A DNA stretch of 64,000 nucleotides from Candidatus Baltobacteraceae bacterium. GTDB lineage: Bacteria; Vulcanimicrobiota; Vulcanimicrobiia; Vulcanimicrobiales; Vulcanimicrobiaceae. The DNA is taken from the NCBI GenBank assembly GCA_036489885.1, contig DASXEW010000003.1, positions 682,001-746,000 of the forward strand. The letters run 5' to 3'. The position numbers and the translations under genes were made by a program. Positions 1-7,893 of the stretch are shown one piece after another; positions within the stretch are counted from its first letter, which is position 1, and the number at the start of each line of letters is the position of its first letter. Under the pieces are notes generated by a model. That model was given only the letters and a program-made list of their open reading frames with translations, did not search any database and was not told where the DNA came from.

Positions 1-1
1 T

Positions 2-205
2 GCGCGCTGCGGCGTCCCGGTGCACGTCGTCAACGAATACGAAACCACGCTGCGTGCGCGAGCACGCTATTTCGACGATCATCCGCCGCGCGGTTGGAAG
101 AGATGGATTCCTCGCGGGATGCTGCTCCCGCCGAGGCCGATCGACGATTACGCCGCACTGCTGATCGCCGAGCGATTCGTGGCGGCAGCAACACCGGCGG
201 GCTGA
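2..205 (+). CDS. RuvX/YqgF-like Holliday junction resolvase, C-terminal end (partial)
   Basis: The gene is cut by the left edge; the last 67 codons remain and end at TGA 203-205. The fragment has NEYETT, which matches the DERLTT segment of YqgF/RuvX proteins, and near the end IDDYAALLIAERF, which matches the family's IDxLAAxxILxxY helix carrying the last active-site Asp. The family are RNase H-fold nucleases linked to pre-16S rRNA processing and Holliday junctions. Between the two motifs lies an unusual Pro/Arg/Trp-rich stretch. The call rests on these two short motifs, so it is tentative. Confidence 0.5.
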   Translation, partial: ARCGVPVHVVNEYETTLRARARYFDDHPPRGWKRWIPRGMLLPPRPIDDYAALLIAERFVAAATPAG

Positions 206-282
206 AGCTTGCCCTGCCCCGCAGAGGGCAGGATACCCGTCTTTGCGACGAATACGAGCAGCCTGTCGCTCGTGGGGTTCTC

Positions 283-2997
283 ATGAATCGTCTCGGTGCT
301 CTGATCCTCGCGGCGGGCTTCGCTATCAGCGCGCTCGCACTCGATGCTCAGAGCGGGGCTGCTACTCCGTTTTCGGACGTCCCCGCGAACCATTGGGCAT
401 ATCAAGCGATTCAGAGTCTGGCCGCCGACGGACTCATCGAGGGTTATCCGGACGGCCGCTTGCGTGGCGATCGTCCGCTGACGCGTTACGAGATGGCCGT
501 TTTGATCGCGCGCGTTATCGCCAAAGTGCAGACCATGACGCCGACCGGGTACGCGACGCGCGCCGATCTCGACAAGCTGCAAAAGCTGATCGATGCGTTC
601 AAGGACGAGCTCGACGCGCTCGGCGTGCGCGTCACCAACCTCGAAGACTCGCTCGAAGCGCTCGACAAGCGCACGCGTTTTGCACAGTCGCTCGAATTTC
701 ACGGCTTCATGCAGCCGGACGTCACGCTGCGACAGCGAGAAACGCTTCCGCAAACCGTCTCCGGCGGCAATGCGGGTACCGGTATCTTCAATGCGTTCGT
801 CTCGACCGATTTCACGAACGCCGTGTACACGCAGCAAGAAACGCTGGATCAATTCCGCTACGACGACAAGTTCACGTTCGTCTATCACGTCACCGACAAT
901 CTGACCGTCTCGATTCCGCTCCGTATCACGACGTACGACGCCGGCGGAAGTGAGTTCACGGGGACGCTCGGCAGCAGCGGCAGCTCCTACTCGGGCAACG
1001 GAACGGAAATCGGTGTCGATCCGGGCGTTGATATCACGATTGCGCGAACCGGAAATATCTCGAACCTATGGATCAAGTACGGAATTCAAGACGACATCAA
1101 ATCATCGCGTACGGGTCTGACGTATAAAGCACCTGACGTCTCGGACCAATACACGTTTGGTGAAGGTCCGCAAGATTACGAGCACGGCTTCAGCATTTCG
1201 GGGACGCTGAACGGGCTAACCGATTTCCAAGGCTACTTCACGCGCGAAGACGACTTGATGCTGACGACGCAGTCGACGTATCCGGAAGGCTACAACCTTA
1301 CGGGCGGCGGCAACAACTACCTGACGCTCGTCGTTCCGAATCAGACCGGCTACAGCCAAAACGGTTATCCCGGTCCCGGCGGCACGGCGACGCAGACACT
1401 CACCTTCGGCGCGGGCTCGGCTCCGCTCTCAATGGTCTACCTCGGGACAAAGGCGCTGATCGGAACGGTCTTCGTTTCCAGCTACAACGGCACGCTCTAC
1501 AATAGCTCGGGACAAATTATCGGCGGCGGCGCGAATCCGGCGCCGGCATTCGTGTACGATGACGCGCTGAACGCGGTGACGTTTACGAACCCGCTGCCCG
1601 CGGGCTCGACCGTATCGATCACGTTCGTGGGATTGACCTCGCAGAACTACACGCTTCCGCAGCGCTTCCACGTCGGCGGCCGCGTCAACCAGAAGATCAA
1701 AGGACTCCCGGGAGCGGAAATCGGCGCGTCGTTCAGCCGGATCTTCGACGTCAACGATCTGCAATGTTCGTCGAATAGCGGGGTACCGACGCTGTGTCTC
1801 GCGCAAACGGCTGCGCCCGGTTGGGGATTCGGCCTCGTGAGCGATACGGTCTTCGGCGTCGATGCGCAGCTTCCGATCCCAATCGATCTCGCCGGACCCG
1901 GAACGCAACCCGTGCTGTTCGGTGAAGTTTCGAATAGCAAATATTCGCCCAGCTATCAGACCGTCGCGCCGGTTAGCGACAACGCCTATGTGGCCGGCGC
2001 GAATTTCACGCTGGGCAAGGCCAGCGCCACGATTCAATATCAATCGATCGGTTCGAATTACGTGGCCGGCGCGCCGTTCCGCTACTACGGAAGCCCGCCA
2101 CCCACATTCGCGTATTGGAAGATGCCGTACTTCCCGGCGTTCTACGGTTTCGCGAACACAGTCGTGGCCAACAAGCAATTCCTTTCGCAGTTCGCAAATT
2201 CGGCCGTACCTGCGCCGTTTTCCGTCTACGGCCCTGGCTCGAGCGCGACGCTCAATTACGATACGCCGATGTTCAATCCGTTCATCGCAAGCGGTCCGCA
2301 GTGGTTCTCGAGCTTTACGCCCAACACGCAAGGCGTCACCGGAAATATCAGCATTCCGTTTCGTGTCGGTAACCTTCCGGTAACCGGACGTATCGCCGGC
2401 GCGCATCTCAGCGAGCTGACCCCGAACTCGGTCGCCGCAATGCAATACGGCTCCTCGTATCAATCGAACGTGAAGGAAAACTTCGATCGTCTTGAGGCCG
2501 CCGTAAATCTGAGCATTCCGGCTTTCGGCAAGCGTGTGGCGGTCGGCGGAAGTTTGGGTTGGGATCGTTTGTATCGCAACGACCAAACGCTCTTTCAGTA
2601 CTATCCGTTCAATCCGACGACCGGCGGCAACGATCCGGGCTCAGTCGCGGCCGCAACGACGCTGAATCCGGCTTTGGGCAGTACGGCGAACTGGACGCCA
2701 AATTACATCAACGTGAATCACCTTACGACGAACGTGAGCGCGGCGATGCCGGTAACGAAAGGCCTGGTCCTTAGCGGTCTTTACAATCAGCAGTCGTTCA
2801 CGGGCGACTATCAGACGCTCATGCAAAATATCAGCCAGAAGAAGACGTTTTCGCAAGGCGCGCTGACGTACACGATTCCGAATACGCCGAGCACTTTGAC
2901 GTTCTTCTTCCGCACGATGAAGTACACCGACTTCGTCGTCCCCTCGTACGATACGAACATCAATCGCGAGGACATCATTTACGCGATTCGGTTCTAG
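283..2997 (+). CDS. SLH-domain outer-membrane porin
   Basis: The 904-residue product starts at ATG 283, which puts a signal peptide (hydrophobic residues about 5-20) at the N-terminus; an in-frame ATG at 94 would bury it. An S-layer homology domain follows (about 28-75: FSDVP, HWAY, GYPDGRLRG, LTRYEMAVLIAR), then a coiled coil (about 85-125). The rest is a long region rich in Gly, Ser, Asn, Thr and aromatics, typical of a beta barrel, and the last residue is Phe, as in many outer-membrane proteins. This order (signal, SLH, coil, barrel) is that of the SLH porins of Cyanobacteria, Negativicutes and Deinococcus, where the SLH domain binds cell-wall polymers and tethers the outer membrane. Substrate unknown. 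Confidence 0.88.
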   Translation: MNRLGALILAAGFAISALALDAQSGAATPFSDVPANHWAYQAIQSLAADGLIEGYPDGRLRGDRPLTRYEMAVLIARVIAKVQTMTPTGYATRADLDKLQKLIDAFKDELDALGVRVTNLEDSLEALDKRTRFAQSLEFHGFMQPDVTLRQRETLPQTVSGGNAGTGIFNAFVSTDFTNAVYTQQETLDQFRYDDKFTFVYHVTDNLTVSIPLRITTYDAGGSEFTGTLGSSGSSYSGNGTEIGVDPGVDITIARTGNISNLWIKYGIQDDIKSSRTGLTYKAPDVSDQYTFGEGPQDYEHGFSISGTLNGLTDFQGYFTREDDLMLTTQSTYPEGYNLTGGGNNYLTLVVPNQTGYSQNGYPGPGGTATQTLTFGAGSAPLSMVYLGTKALIGTVFVSSYNGTLYNSSGQIIGGGANPAPAFVYDDALNAVTFTNPLPAGSTVSITFVGLTSQNYTLPQRFHVGGRVNQKIKGLPGAEIGASFSRIFDVNDLQCSSNSGVPTLCLAQTAAPGWGFGLVSDTVFGVDAQLPIPIDLAGPGTQPVLFGEVSNSKYSPSYQTVAPVSDNAYVAGANFTLGKASATIQYQSIGSNYVAGAPFRYYGSPPPTFAYWKMPYFPAFYGFANTVVANKQFLSQFANSAVPAPFSVYGPGSSATLNYDTPMFNPFIASGPQWFSSFTPNTQGVTGNISIPFRVGNLPVTGRIAGAHLSELTPNSVAAMQYGSSYQSNVKENFDRLEAAVNLSIPAFGKRVAVGGSLGWDRLYRNDQTLFQYYPFNPTTGGNDPGSVAAATTLNPALGSTANWTPNYINVNHLTTNVSAAMPVTKGLVLSGLYNQQSFTGDYQTLMQNISQKKTFSQGALTYTIPNTPSTLTFFFRTMKYTDFVVPSYDTNINREDIIYAIRF

Positions 2998-3080
2998 GAT
3001 GATCTCAAGCGCTTAACGTTGCAGTCGATTCCCAGCAGACCGTCGGAACCGCGACGGGCATCGGCGCGTATACGCGCGGC

Positions 3081-4040
3081 TTGCTCGACGCGTTGCCGGC
3101 CGCCGGAATCGACGCTGTGCCGCTGCGCATGCCGAGCTACGATCCGTGGCGCTTCGACCGGCGCGTCATCTGGGATCAGGTATTTTTGCCGCTGCGTGCG
3201 ATGCAGAGCGGTGCGCAGCTGCTGCACTGCACGAGCGGATCGGTACCGCTGTTCGCGCCGCTTCCGATCGTCGTCACCGTGCACGACGTCGCGTGGCTGC
3301 GCGGCATTCAAGCCCACGCACCGCGGTATGCGCGCTGGTATTTCGGCCCGTTCAGTGCCGAGCGCTGGCGGAGTGCGCGCTATATCCTCGTCGATTCCTA
3401 CTTCACGCGCGACGAGCTCCTGACGTTCGTGCCGCTCGATCCCGCGCGCATCGTGGTCGTGCATCCCGGCGTCGATGCGACGTTCGGGAAGATCGTGCGC
3501 CGTCCATCATCCACGCCGAGCGTCCTCTGCGTCGGAACCCTCGAACGCCGCAAGAACGCCGCTATCGTGATCGACGCGCTCGCACGCATTCCAGATGTGC
3601 AGCTTATCTGCGCGGGACCCCCGACGCCGTATCAAGCCGAGTGCGAAGCGCTGGCGCAACGGCTGGGGATTGCGAATCGCGTTCGGTTTGCGGGGTACCT
3701 CGAACCCGCGGCGCTGCTCGAGCTGTACGCGATGGCGACGCTGGCGGTCGCGCCGTCACGATACGAAGGCTTCGGTTACGCCGCGGCACAGGCGTTGTGC
3801 GCCGGCATCCCGCTCATCACCGCACGGTCGTCGTCGCTGATCGAAGTCGTACAAAACGAGTCGCCGCTTCTTTCGCCCGACGAGCCGGCTTCGTGGACCG
3901 ACGCCATGCGCTCCATTCTCGATGCGCAAGACGCTGCGAACCTGCGCGCGGCCGAGGTGCGTTCGGGCGCGATTGCGCGCTTCGCTTGGCAACGTGCGGC
4001 AGCCGAAACCGCCGCCGTTTACCGAAACGCAGTGCGGTGA
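3081..4040 (+). CDS. GT4-family glycosyltransferase
   Basis: This is a GT-B fold transferase that moves a sugar from an activated donor. The C-terminal half has VGTLERRKN and the donor-site run SRYEGFGYAAAQALCAGIPLI, both typical of family 1/4 enzymes; the N-terminal half has TVHDVAWL. The TTG at 3081 is only the first usable start in frame. Family-like sequence continues upstream to about 3015 (VAVDSQ, then TGIGAYTRGLL, the usual GT4 N-terminal loop), but that stretch has no ATG, GTG or TTG. An ATG at 2999, two bases after the porin stop, lies in another frame. Either a one-base indel near 3011-3014 or a non-standard start must be involved. Confidence 0.85.
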   Translation: MLDALPAAGIDAVPLRMPSYDPWRFDRRVIWDQVFLPLRAMQSGAQLLHCTSGSVPLFAPLPIVVTVHDVAWLRGIQAHAPRYARWYFGPFSAERWRSARYILVDSYFTRDELLTFVPLDPARIVVVHPGVDATFGKIVRRPSSTPSVLCVGTLERRKNAAIVIDALARIPDVQLICAGPPTPYQAECEALAQRLGIANRVRFAGYLEPAALLELYAMATLAVAPSRYEGFGYAAAQALCAGIPLITARSSSLIEVVQNESPLLSPDEPASWTDAMRSILDAQDAANLRAAEVRSGAIARFAWQRAAAETAAVYRNAVR

Positions 4041-4052
4041 TACCCTGATGGT

Positions 4053-4598
4053 ATGAGCCAGCGAATCACCGGGATTTCCCCCGAGGACTGCGACACCTAT
4101 GCACGCTCGGTCTTCGAGGCGCAAACCAAACTGTGGGGCGCGCCGTTGATCAACAACCGCGTGTACGCACGTCGTCCGACGATTTTCCGCGCGGTGCGAG
4201 GGATGTTCAGCGCGATCGATCAGTCTGGTCTGCTTACGCCGGAACTCCGCGCACTGATCAACCGCCGTGTTGCTTATCTAAATCATTGCGCGTTTTGAAC
4301 GGATATCAATGCTGCGGTCGGCAGCAAACTCGGCTTGAGCAAAGAGAAGCTGCTCGGGGTGGTTCAGACTTCGATGCCCGACGTGTTCGACGATGACGAA
4401 CGGCTTTCGCTTGAGTATGCGGATTTGATCACGCTTTCCGATCGCGACGTCGAGGACGCGTTTTTCGAGCGGTTGCGCGCACGCTTCGACGACGATACCA
4501 TCGTCGAGCTGACCGAAACCATCGCATGGGAAAATGCGTCGAGTAAGTTCAATCGCGCGCTGCGCATTCCGTCGCAAGGCCTATGGAGAGACGATTGA
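4053..4598 (+). CDS. AhpD/carboxymuconolactone-decarboxylase-like protein, probable selenoprotein (TGA read as Sec82)
   Basis: A single frame runs from ATG 4053 to TGA 4598 if the TGA at 4296-4298 is read through, giving 181 residues. Before it the protein reads LNHCAF, after it TDINAAVGSKLGLSKEKL. In this family that place holds the redox motif CxxC, so TGA sits exactly at the second Cys (Cys79-Ala-Phe-Sec82). The C-terminal half is intact, ending in the family-like AWENASSKFNRAL. A SECIS-like hairpin follows (4310-4326). Family members use the CxxC pair for thiol peroxidase-type chemistry, and AhpD-like selenoproteins are known. The His usually four residues after the second Cys is Asn here. 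The MOSC gene overlaps the end. Alternative: a nonsense mutation. Confidence 0.8.
4299..4326 (+). promoter_or_regulatory. Bacterial SECIS-like hairpin
   Basis: After the in-frame TGA come 11 unpaired bases, then a perfect 6-bp stem TGCTGC/GCAGCA (4310-4315 with 4321-4326) closing a GGTCG loop. In E. coli fdhF the SelB-binding hairpin likewise sits in the coding sequence just after UGA and carries GGUC in its loop. Here GGTC begins 17 bases after the UGA, against 18 in fdhF as I recall that sequence. Position, stem and loop support selenocysteine insertion. Confidence 0.72.
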
Positions 4599-5221
4599 AC
4601 GAGCTTGGCGAGGTCGCTAACATCTGGACGTATCCGGTCAAGAGCTTGCATCGCGTTGAACACGATCTGATCGAAGTACAGGAAGATGGCCTGGCCGGCG
4701 ATCGGCGCGCGGCGCTGTACGTCAACTCGGAGCACGCACGCGCCGGGAAGACGTACCGCGGCAAAGAGGACAATCGGCTCCATCTGATCGTAGAGCCGGA
4801 CGAAGCGCGCAATGCGGCCGAATCACGCGGCGTCGACCTCGAGATTCGTGCCGGAGAGCGGTATTTCGATTCGCGTCCGGTATCGTTGATCTTGGACCGC
4901 TGGATAGCCGAAGTCGAAACCGCCCTTGGTAAGAGGCTCGATCCGCTGCGCTGGCGTCCGAATTTCTACGTGCGCAGCCAAGCTGCGCACAGCGAAGATG
5001 ATCTCGTCGGCAAACGGATTGGCCTGGGGAGCGTCGTGCTGCAGGTGCTCAAGCCGATCGGACGCTGCGTGACGACGACATACGATCAAGTCACCGGTGA
5101 AGGCGATCCTGAAGTGCTCGGCTTCGTCGCTCGCGAGCGAGCCAATCAGATGGGAATTTACTGCGACGTCGAGCGAACCGGCGAAGTCCGGCGCGGCGAC
5201 AGCGTACGCATCATCGGCTGA
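4583..5221 (+). CDS. MOSC-domain protein
   Basis: The 212-residue product has the N-terminal beta-barrel part (VANIWTYPVKSLHRVE, then GLAGDRR) and the MOSC core (RPNFYVR, then PIGRCVTTTYDQVTGEGDPEVL). The conserved Cys in GRC is where related proteins (YcbX, mARC) bind the sulfur or molybdenum of the cofactor. Function is probably reduction of N-oxygenated compounds or sulfur/metal-sulfur transfer; the partner is unknown. ATG 4583 overlaps the preceding gene by 16 bases; TTG 4595 would overlap its stop by 3 and is also possible. The overlap suggests co-translation with the selenoprotein candidate. Confidence 0.82.
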   Translation: MERRLNELGEVANIWTYPVKSLHRVEHDLIEVQEDGLAGDRRAALYVNSEHARAGKTYRGKEDNRLHLIVEPDEARNAAESRGVDLEIRAGERYFDSRPVSLILDRWIAEVETALGKRLDPLRWRPNFYVRSQAAHSEDDLVGKRIGLGSVVLQVLKPIGRCVTTTYDQVTGEGDPEVLGFVARERANQMGIYCDVERTGEVRRGDSVRIIG

Positions 5222-5224
5222 GCG

Positions 5225-5830
5225 TTAGCCGAGCGTCCTCCGGCCCTCGACCGCGCGCGCAAGGGTAATCTCGTCGGCGTAATCGAGATCGCCGCCGATC
5301 GGCAATCCATACGCAAGTCGCGTGACGTCGGGACCGAGTGGTGAGAGCAGCCGTGAAAGATAGATGGCGGTCGCTTCGCCTTCAGCGTTCGGATTGGTCG
5401 CGATTACGACTTCTTTGGGTGACTCGCGGCCGACGCGCTCGACCAGCTGCTTGACGCGCAGCTGCGCCGGACCGATCCCATCCATCGGTGAGATCAGACC
5501 GCCGAGCACGTGATACCGGCCTTTATAGACGCCCGTTCGTTCGAGTGCGTACACATCTTTCGCTTCGGCGACGACACACAACAGCGTTGCGTCGCGTTCA
5601 GGATCGGCGCAAATCGAACACGGATCGTCTTCCGTGATCGCAAAGCAGTTGGTGCACAAACGCACGCGATCTTTGAGCGCCACGATTGCATCCGCGAGAC
5701 TTTGTGCGTCGGCACGAGGACGATTGAGCAGATGAAAGACGAGTCGCGCCGCGGTTTTCTGTCCGACCGTCGGCAGTTTGCTGAATTCGTTGATCAGCGC
5801 TTGGACGGGTCCCGCGATGCCGTTCTTGAT
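5225..5830 (-). CDS. recR: Recombination mediator RecR
   Basis: RecR works with RecO/RecF to load RecA on gapped DNA. A four-Cys zinc finger (CTNC, CSIC), a Toprim domain (VVAEAKDVYALE) and NPNAEGEATA, the family's NPTxEGEATA motif, are present. The helix-hairpin-helix part (KLPTVGQKTAARLVFHLL) reads in frame back to 5830, giving about 201 residues, the normal length. However, no ATG, GTG or TTG precedes it in frame; the first is GTG 5683, inside the protein. ATC at 5830-5828, directly after the ybaB stop, is the only position that keeps the whole domain. A rare start codon or an indel must be involved. It follows dnaX and ybaB, the classic recombination cluster. Confidence 0.88.
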   Translation of the reverse strand: MKNGIAGPVQALINEFSKLPTVGQKTAARLVFHLLNRPRADAQSLADAIVALKDRVRLCTNCFAITEDDPCSICADPERDATLLCVVAEAKDVYALERTGVYKGRYHVLGGLISPMDGIGPAQLRVKQLVERVGRESPKEVVIATNPNAEGEATAIYLSRLLSPLGPDVTRLAYGLPIGGDLDYADEITLARAVEGRRTLG

Positions 5831-5831
5831 G

Positions 5832-6140
5832 CTACATCAATCCCGGAATGCGCAAGCCGCCCGTCAACGCACCCATCTTCTTACCGGATAGATCTTGGAC
5901 TTTGGTAACCGCGTCGTTGACGGCGACGACGATCAAATCCTCGAGCGTCTCAGCATCCTCGGGATCGATCGCTTCTTTCTTGATGTGCACGGCTTTGGTT
6001 TTGAACTCGCCGGTCATCTCGACGGTAACGGCTTCACCGCCGGCGGTACCGGTGACCGTCGTGTTCGCGAGCTCTTCTTGCGCCTTCGCCATCTGCTCTT
6101 GCATCTTGCGAATCTGCTGCATCATCTGGGCTTGATTCAT
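5832..6140 (-). CDS. ybaB: Nucleoid-associated protein YbaB/EbfC
   Basis: The small (102 residues) product has the YbaB N-terminal amphipathic helix rich in Met and Gln (MMQQIRKMQEQMAKAQEEL), followed by the strand and helix with VTVEMTGEFK and DLIVVAVNDA. Family members bind DNA as dimers and often lie between dnaX and recR, as here. The ATG overlaps the dnaX stop by four bases (ATGA), so translation is probably coupled. The Gly-rich C-terminus (GALTGGLRIPGLM) is usual. Confident call; the exact cellular role of the family remains loosely defined. Confidence 0.95.
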   Translation of the reverse strand: MNQAQMMQQIRKMQEQMAKAQEELANTTVTGTAGGEAVTVEMTGEFKTKAVHIKKEAIDPEDAETLEDLIVVAVNDAVTKVQDLSGKKMGALTGGLRIPGLM

Positions 6141-7714
6141 GTGCTCAACTTCCTGACCGCATACCCGAGGAGATCGGCTGCATCATCTTCGCCATCGTCC
6201 GCCGGTTTTGCGTTCGGGGCAACGATCGTCTTGATCCCGATATTCCGCTTCGTCACGTCGGCCAGCGTCTGACCGGCAATGTCGAGCTCGCCGCGCAGCA
6301 TGTTCAGCGTCGTTTCGTCGGGTACCGCGATCGTCAGCGTCGATCCGTCGAAGTCGACGAGCCTCGCCCGCGCGAGATGGCCCGAAATCGAGGGCTTCTT
6401 TTCACGGATTCTATCGATGATCGCCGGCCAATGGTGCTCGAGCCGTTGCAGGGTGAGATTGGTCTCGACCGGGGCTTCCGGTGGTGGGGCCGGTGCGGCG
6501 GGCTTCGCTGCGCGTGCGGCGGTTTTGGGGACCGGCTTGGCCGCCGGAGCCGGCATCGGCGCCGGTGCAGACGCCGCCGCTGGCGCTCCGCCTTCGAGCG
6601 CGGCGACGCGGGATGCGAGCGCATCGAGCGTCGGATCCTCGCCCTGCAGCATGAACCGCAAGACGGCCGTTTCAAGCTCGAGCCGCGCATTGCCGGAGAG
6701 ACGGGCTGCGGCGAGCGCATCCATCGTGAGGCGCAGGCCGCGAACGATGCGGGCTTGCGGCGTTCCGCCGGCACGTTCCGCGGCGCGCGCGGCATCGTCG
6801 GCCGAAAGGTCGTGCTCGAGCAGCTCCGGGTCGATGCGGCCTACGAGCAAATGCCGCAACTCGGCGATCAGCCCGCGGAGCAGCGTCTGCATGTCGAGGC
6901 CCTCATCGCTGGCGCGCTCGATCGTGCGCAGCGCCGCGACCGTCTGGGCGGCGAGCATGTTGCCGAGCAGCTCTTGTGCGGTTTGCTGGCCGCTCGAGCC
7001 GAACGCGGCTTCGAAGGCCGCCAAGTCGACGTTTCCGCCCCCAAACGCTGCGGCTTGTTCGAGCATGGTGAGCGCATCGCGCAGGCCGCCTTCAGCGCGG
7101 TACGCGATCGCGCCGAGCGCGGCGTCGTCGATCGCAATACTCTCTGCCTCCGCGATCGTACGCATGCGCGCGATCATAGCGGGGACGGCGATTCGCCGGA
7201 ATGCGTAACGCTGACAACGCGAGAGAACGGTCGCCGGTAATGCTTCGGGCGCCGTCGTGCACAAAATGAAGACGGCGTGCTCGGGTGGCTCTTCGAGCGT
7301 TTTCAGAAACGCGTTCGCGCCGGCCGGAGTGATCATATGTGCTTCGTCGATGATGTACACTTTGCGCCGCATCGTCGTCGGCGCGAATTTCACCGCGTCG
7401 CGCAACGCGCGGATCTCATCGATGCCGCGATTGCTCGCAGCGTCGATCTCGAGCACGTCGAGCGCAGTGCCGTCCAGAATCGAGCGACAATTCTCGCAGG
7501 TGTTGTCGGGCGTCGCGGTTGGGCCGCGTTCGCAATCGATGCAGCGTGCCAATATCTTGGCAGCCGAAGTTTTCCCCGATCCGCGCGGGCCGGAGAAAAG
7601 GTAGGCATGCGCGAGACGTCCGGTCTCGAGCGCGGTTGTGAGCGTACGCACGACGGCGTCCTGACCTACGAGCTCTGCGAACGTACGGGGCCGCCACGTG
7701 CGATAAAGGGACAC
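6137..7714 (-). CDS. dnaX: DNA polymerase III subunit gamma/tau
   Basis: DnaX is the clamp-loader ATPase of the replisome. From GTG 7714 the protein has 525 residues and begins VSLYRTWRP, the normal DnaX start. An in-frame ATG at 7801 would add 29 residues unlike the family. Visible are Walker A GPRGSGKT (about 42-49), the zinc-binding Cys at about 58, 61, 73 and 76, the DEAH box (IIDEAHM) and the sensor segment LSRCQRYAFRRI. After residue 370 comes a Pro/Ala-rich hinge and a tau-like C-terminal domain. I saw no obvious A-rich slippery site for making a short gamma form. It heads the dnaX-ybaB-recR operon. Confidence 0.94.
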   Translation of the reverse strand: MSLYRTWRPRTFAELVGQDAVVRTLTTALETGRLAHAYLFSGPRGSGKTSAAKILARCIDCERGPTATPDNTCENCRSILDGTALDVLEIDAASNRGIDEIRALRDAVKFAPTTMRRKVYIIDEAHMITPAGANAFLKTLEEPPEHAVFILCTTAPEALPATVLSRCQRYAFRRIAVPAMIARMRTIAEAESIAIDDAALGAIAYRAEGGLRDALTMLEQAAAFGGGNVDLAAFEAAFGSSGQQTAQELLGNMLAAQTVAALRTIERASDEGLDMQTLLRGLIAELRHLLVGRIDPELLEHDLSADDAARAAERAGGTPQARIVRGLRLTMDALAAARLSGNARLELETAVLRFMLQGEDPTLDALASRVAALEGGAPAAASAPAPMPAPAAKPVPKTAARAAKPAAPAPPPEAPVETNLTLQRLEHHWPAIIDRIREKKPSISGHLARARLVDFDGSTLTIAVPDETTLNMLRGELDIAGQTLADVTKRNIGIKTIVAPNAKPADDGEDDAADLLGYAVRKLST

Positions 7715-7893
7715 GCCGCGGTGTTTGTGATGGCTTCCCAACCCCCCTCGCCCGGCGGCCTCGGGCCGTTTGGCCTTCATGCTTCGTGGGTACGAAATCA
7801 TAAGCGCCGGTACGACACCGCGCTTGGTTTGTTGTCTCGACCCTGGGAAATTTTCTCTTAGTAATGGGTTTCTTTGTGTAACTGGAGCAGACG

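Noticed and set aside
94-282. Upstream in-frame start for the SLH porin at ATG 94
   Set aside because: It would put 63 polar residues before a clear signal peptide and overlap the RuvX-like gene; ATG 283 fits export.
148-888. Long minus-strand open frame across the porin
   Set aside because: Frames of this kind occur opposite most genes here because of high GC; composition is Arg-rich and no family is recognisable. The same holds for other long frames opposite real genes.
6137-7714. Programmed frameshift in dnaX
   Set aside because: No A-rich slippery run with a stem was seen in the hinge region.
7715-7801. dnaX start at ATG 7801
   Set aside because: The added 29 residues are unlike DnaX; the family normally begins at the SLYRTWRP segment, right after GTG 7714.
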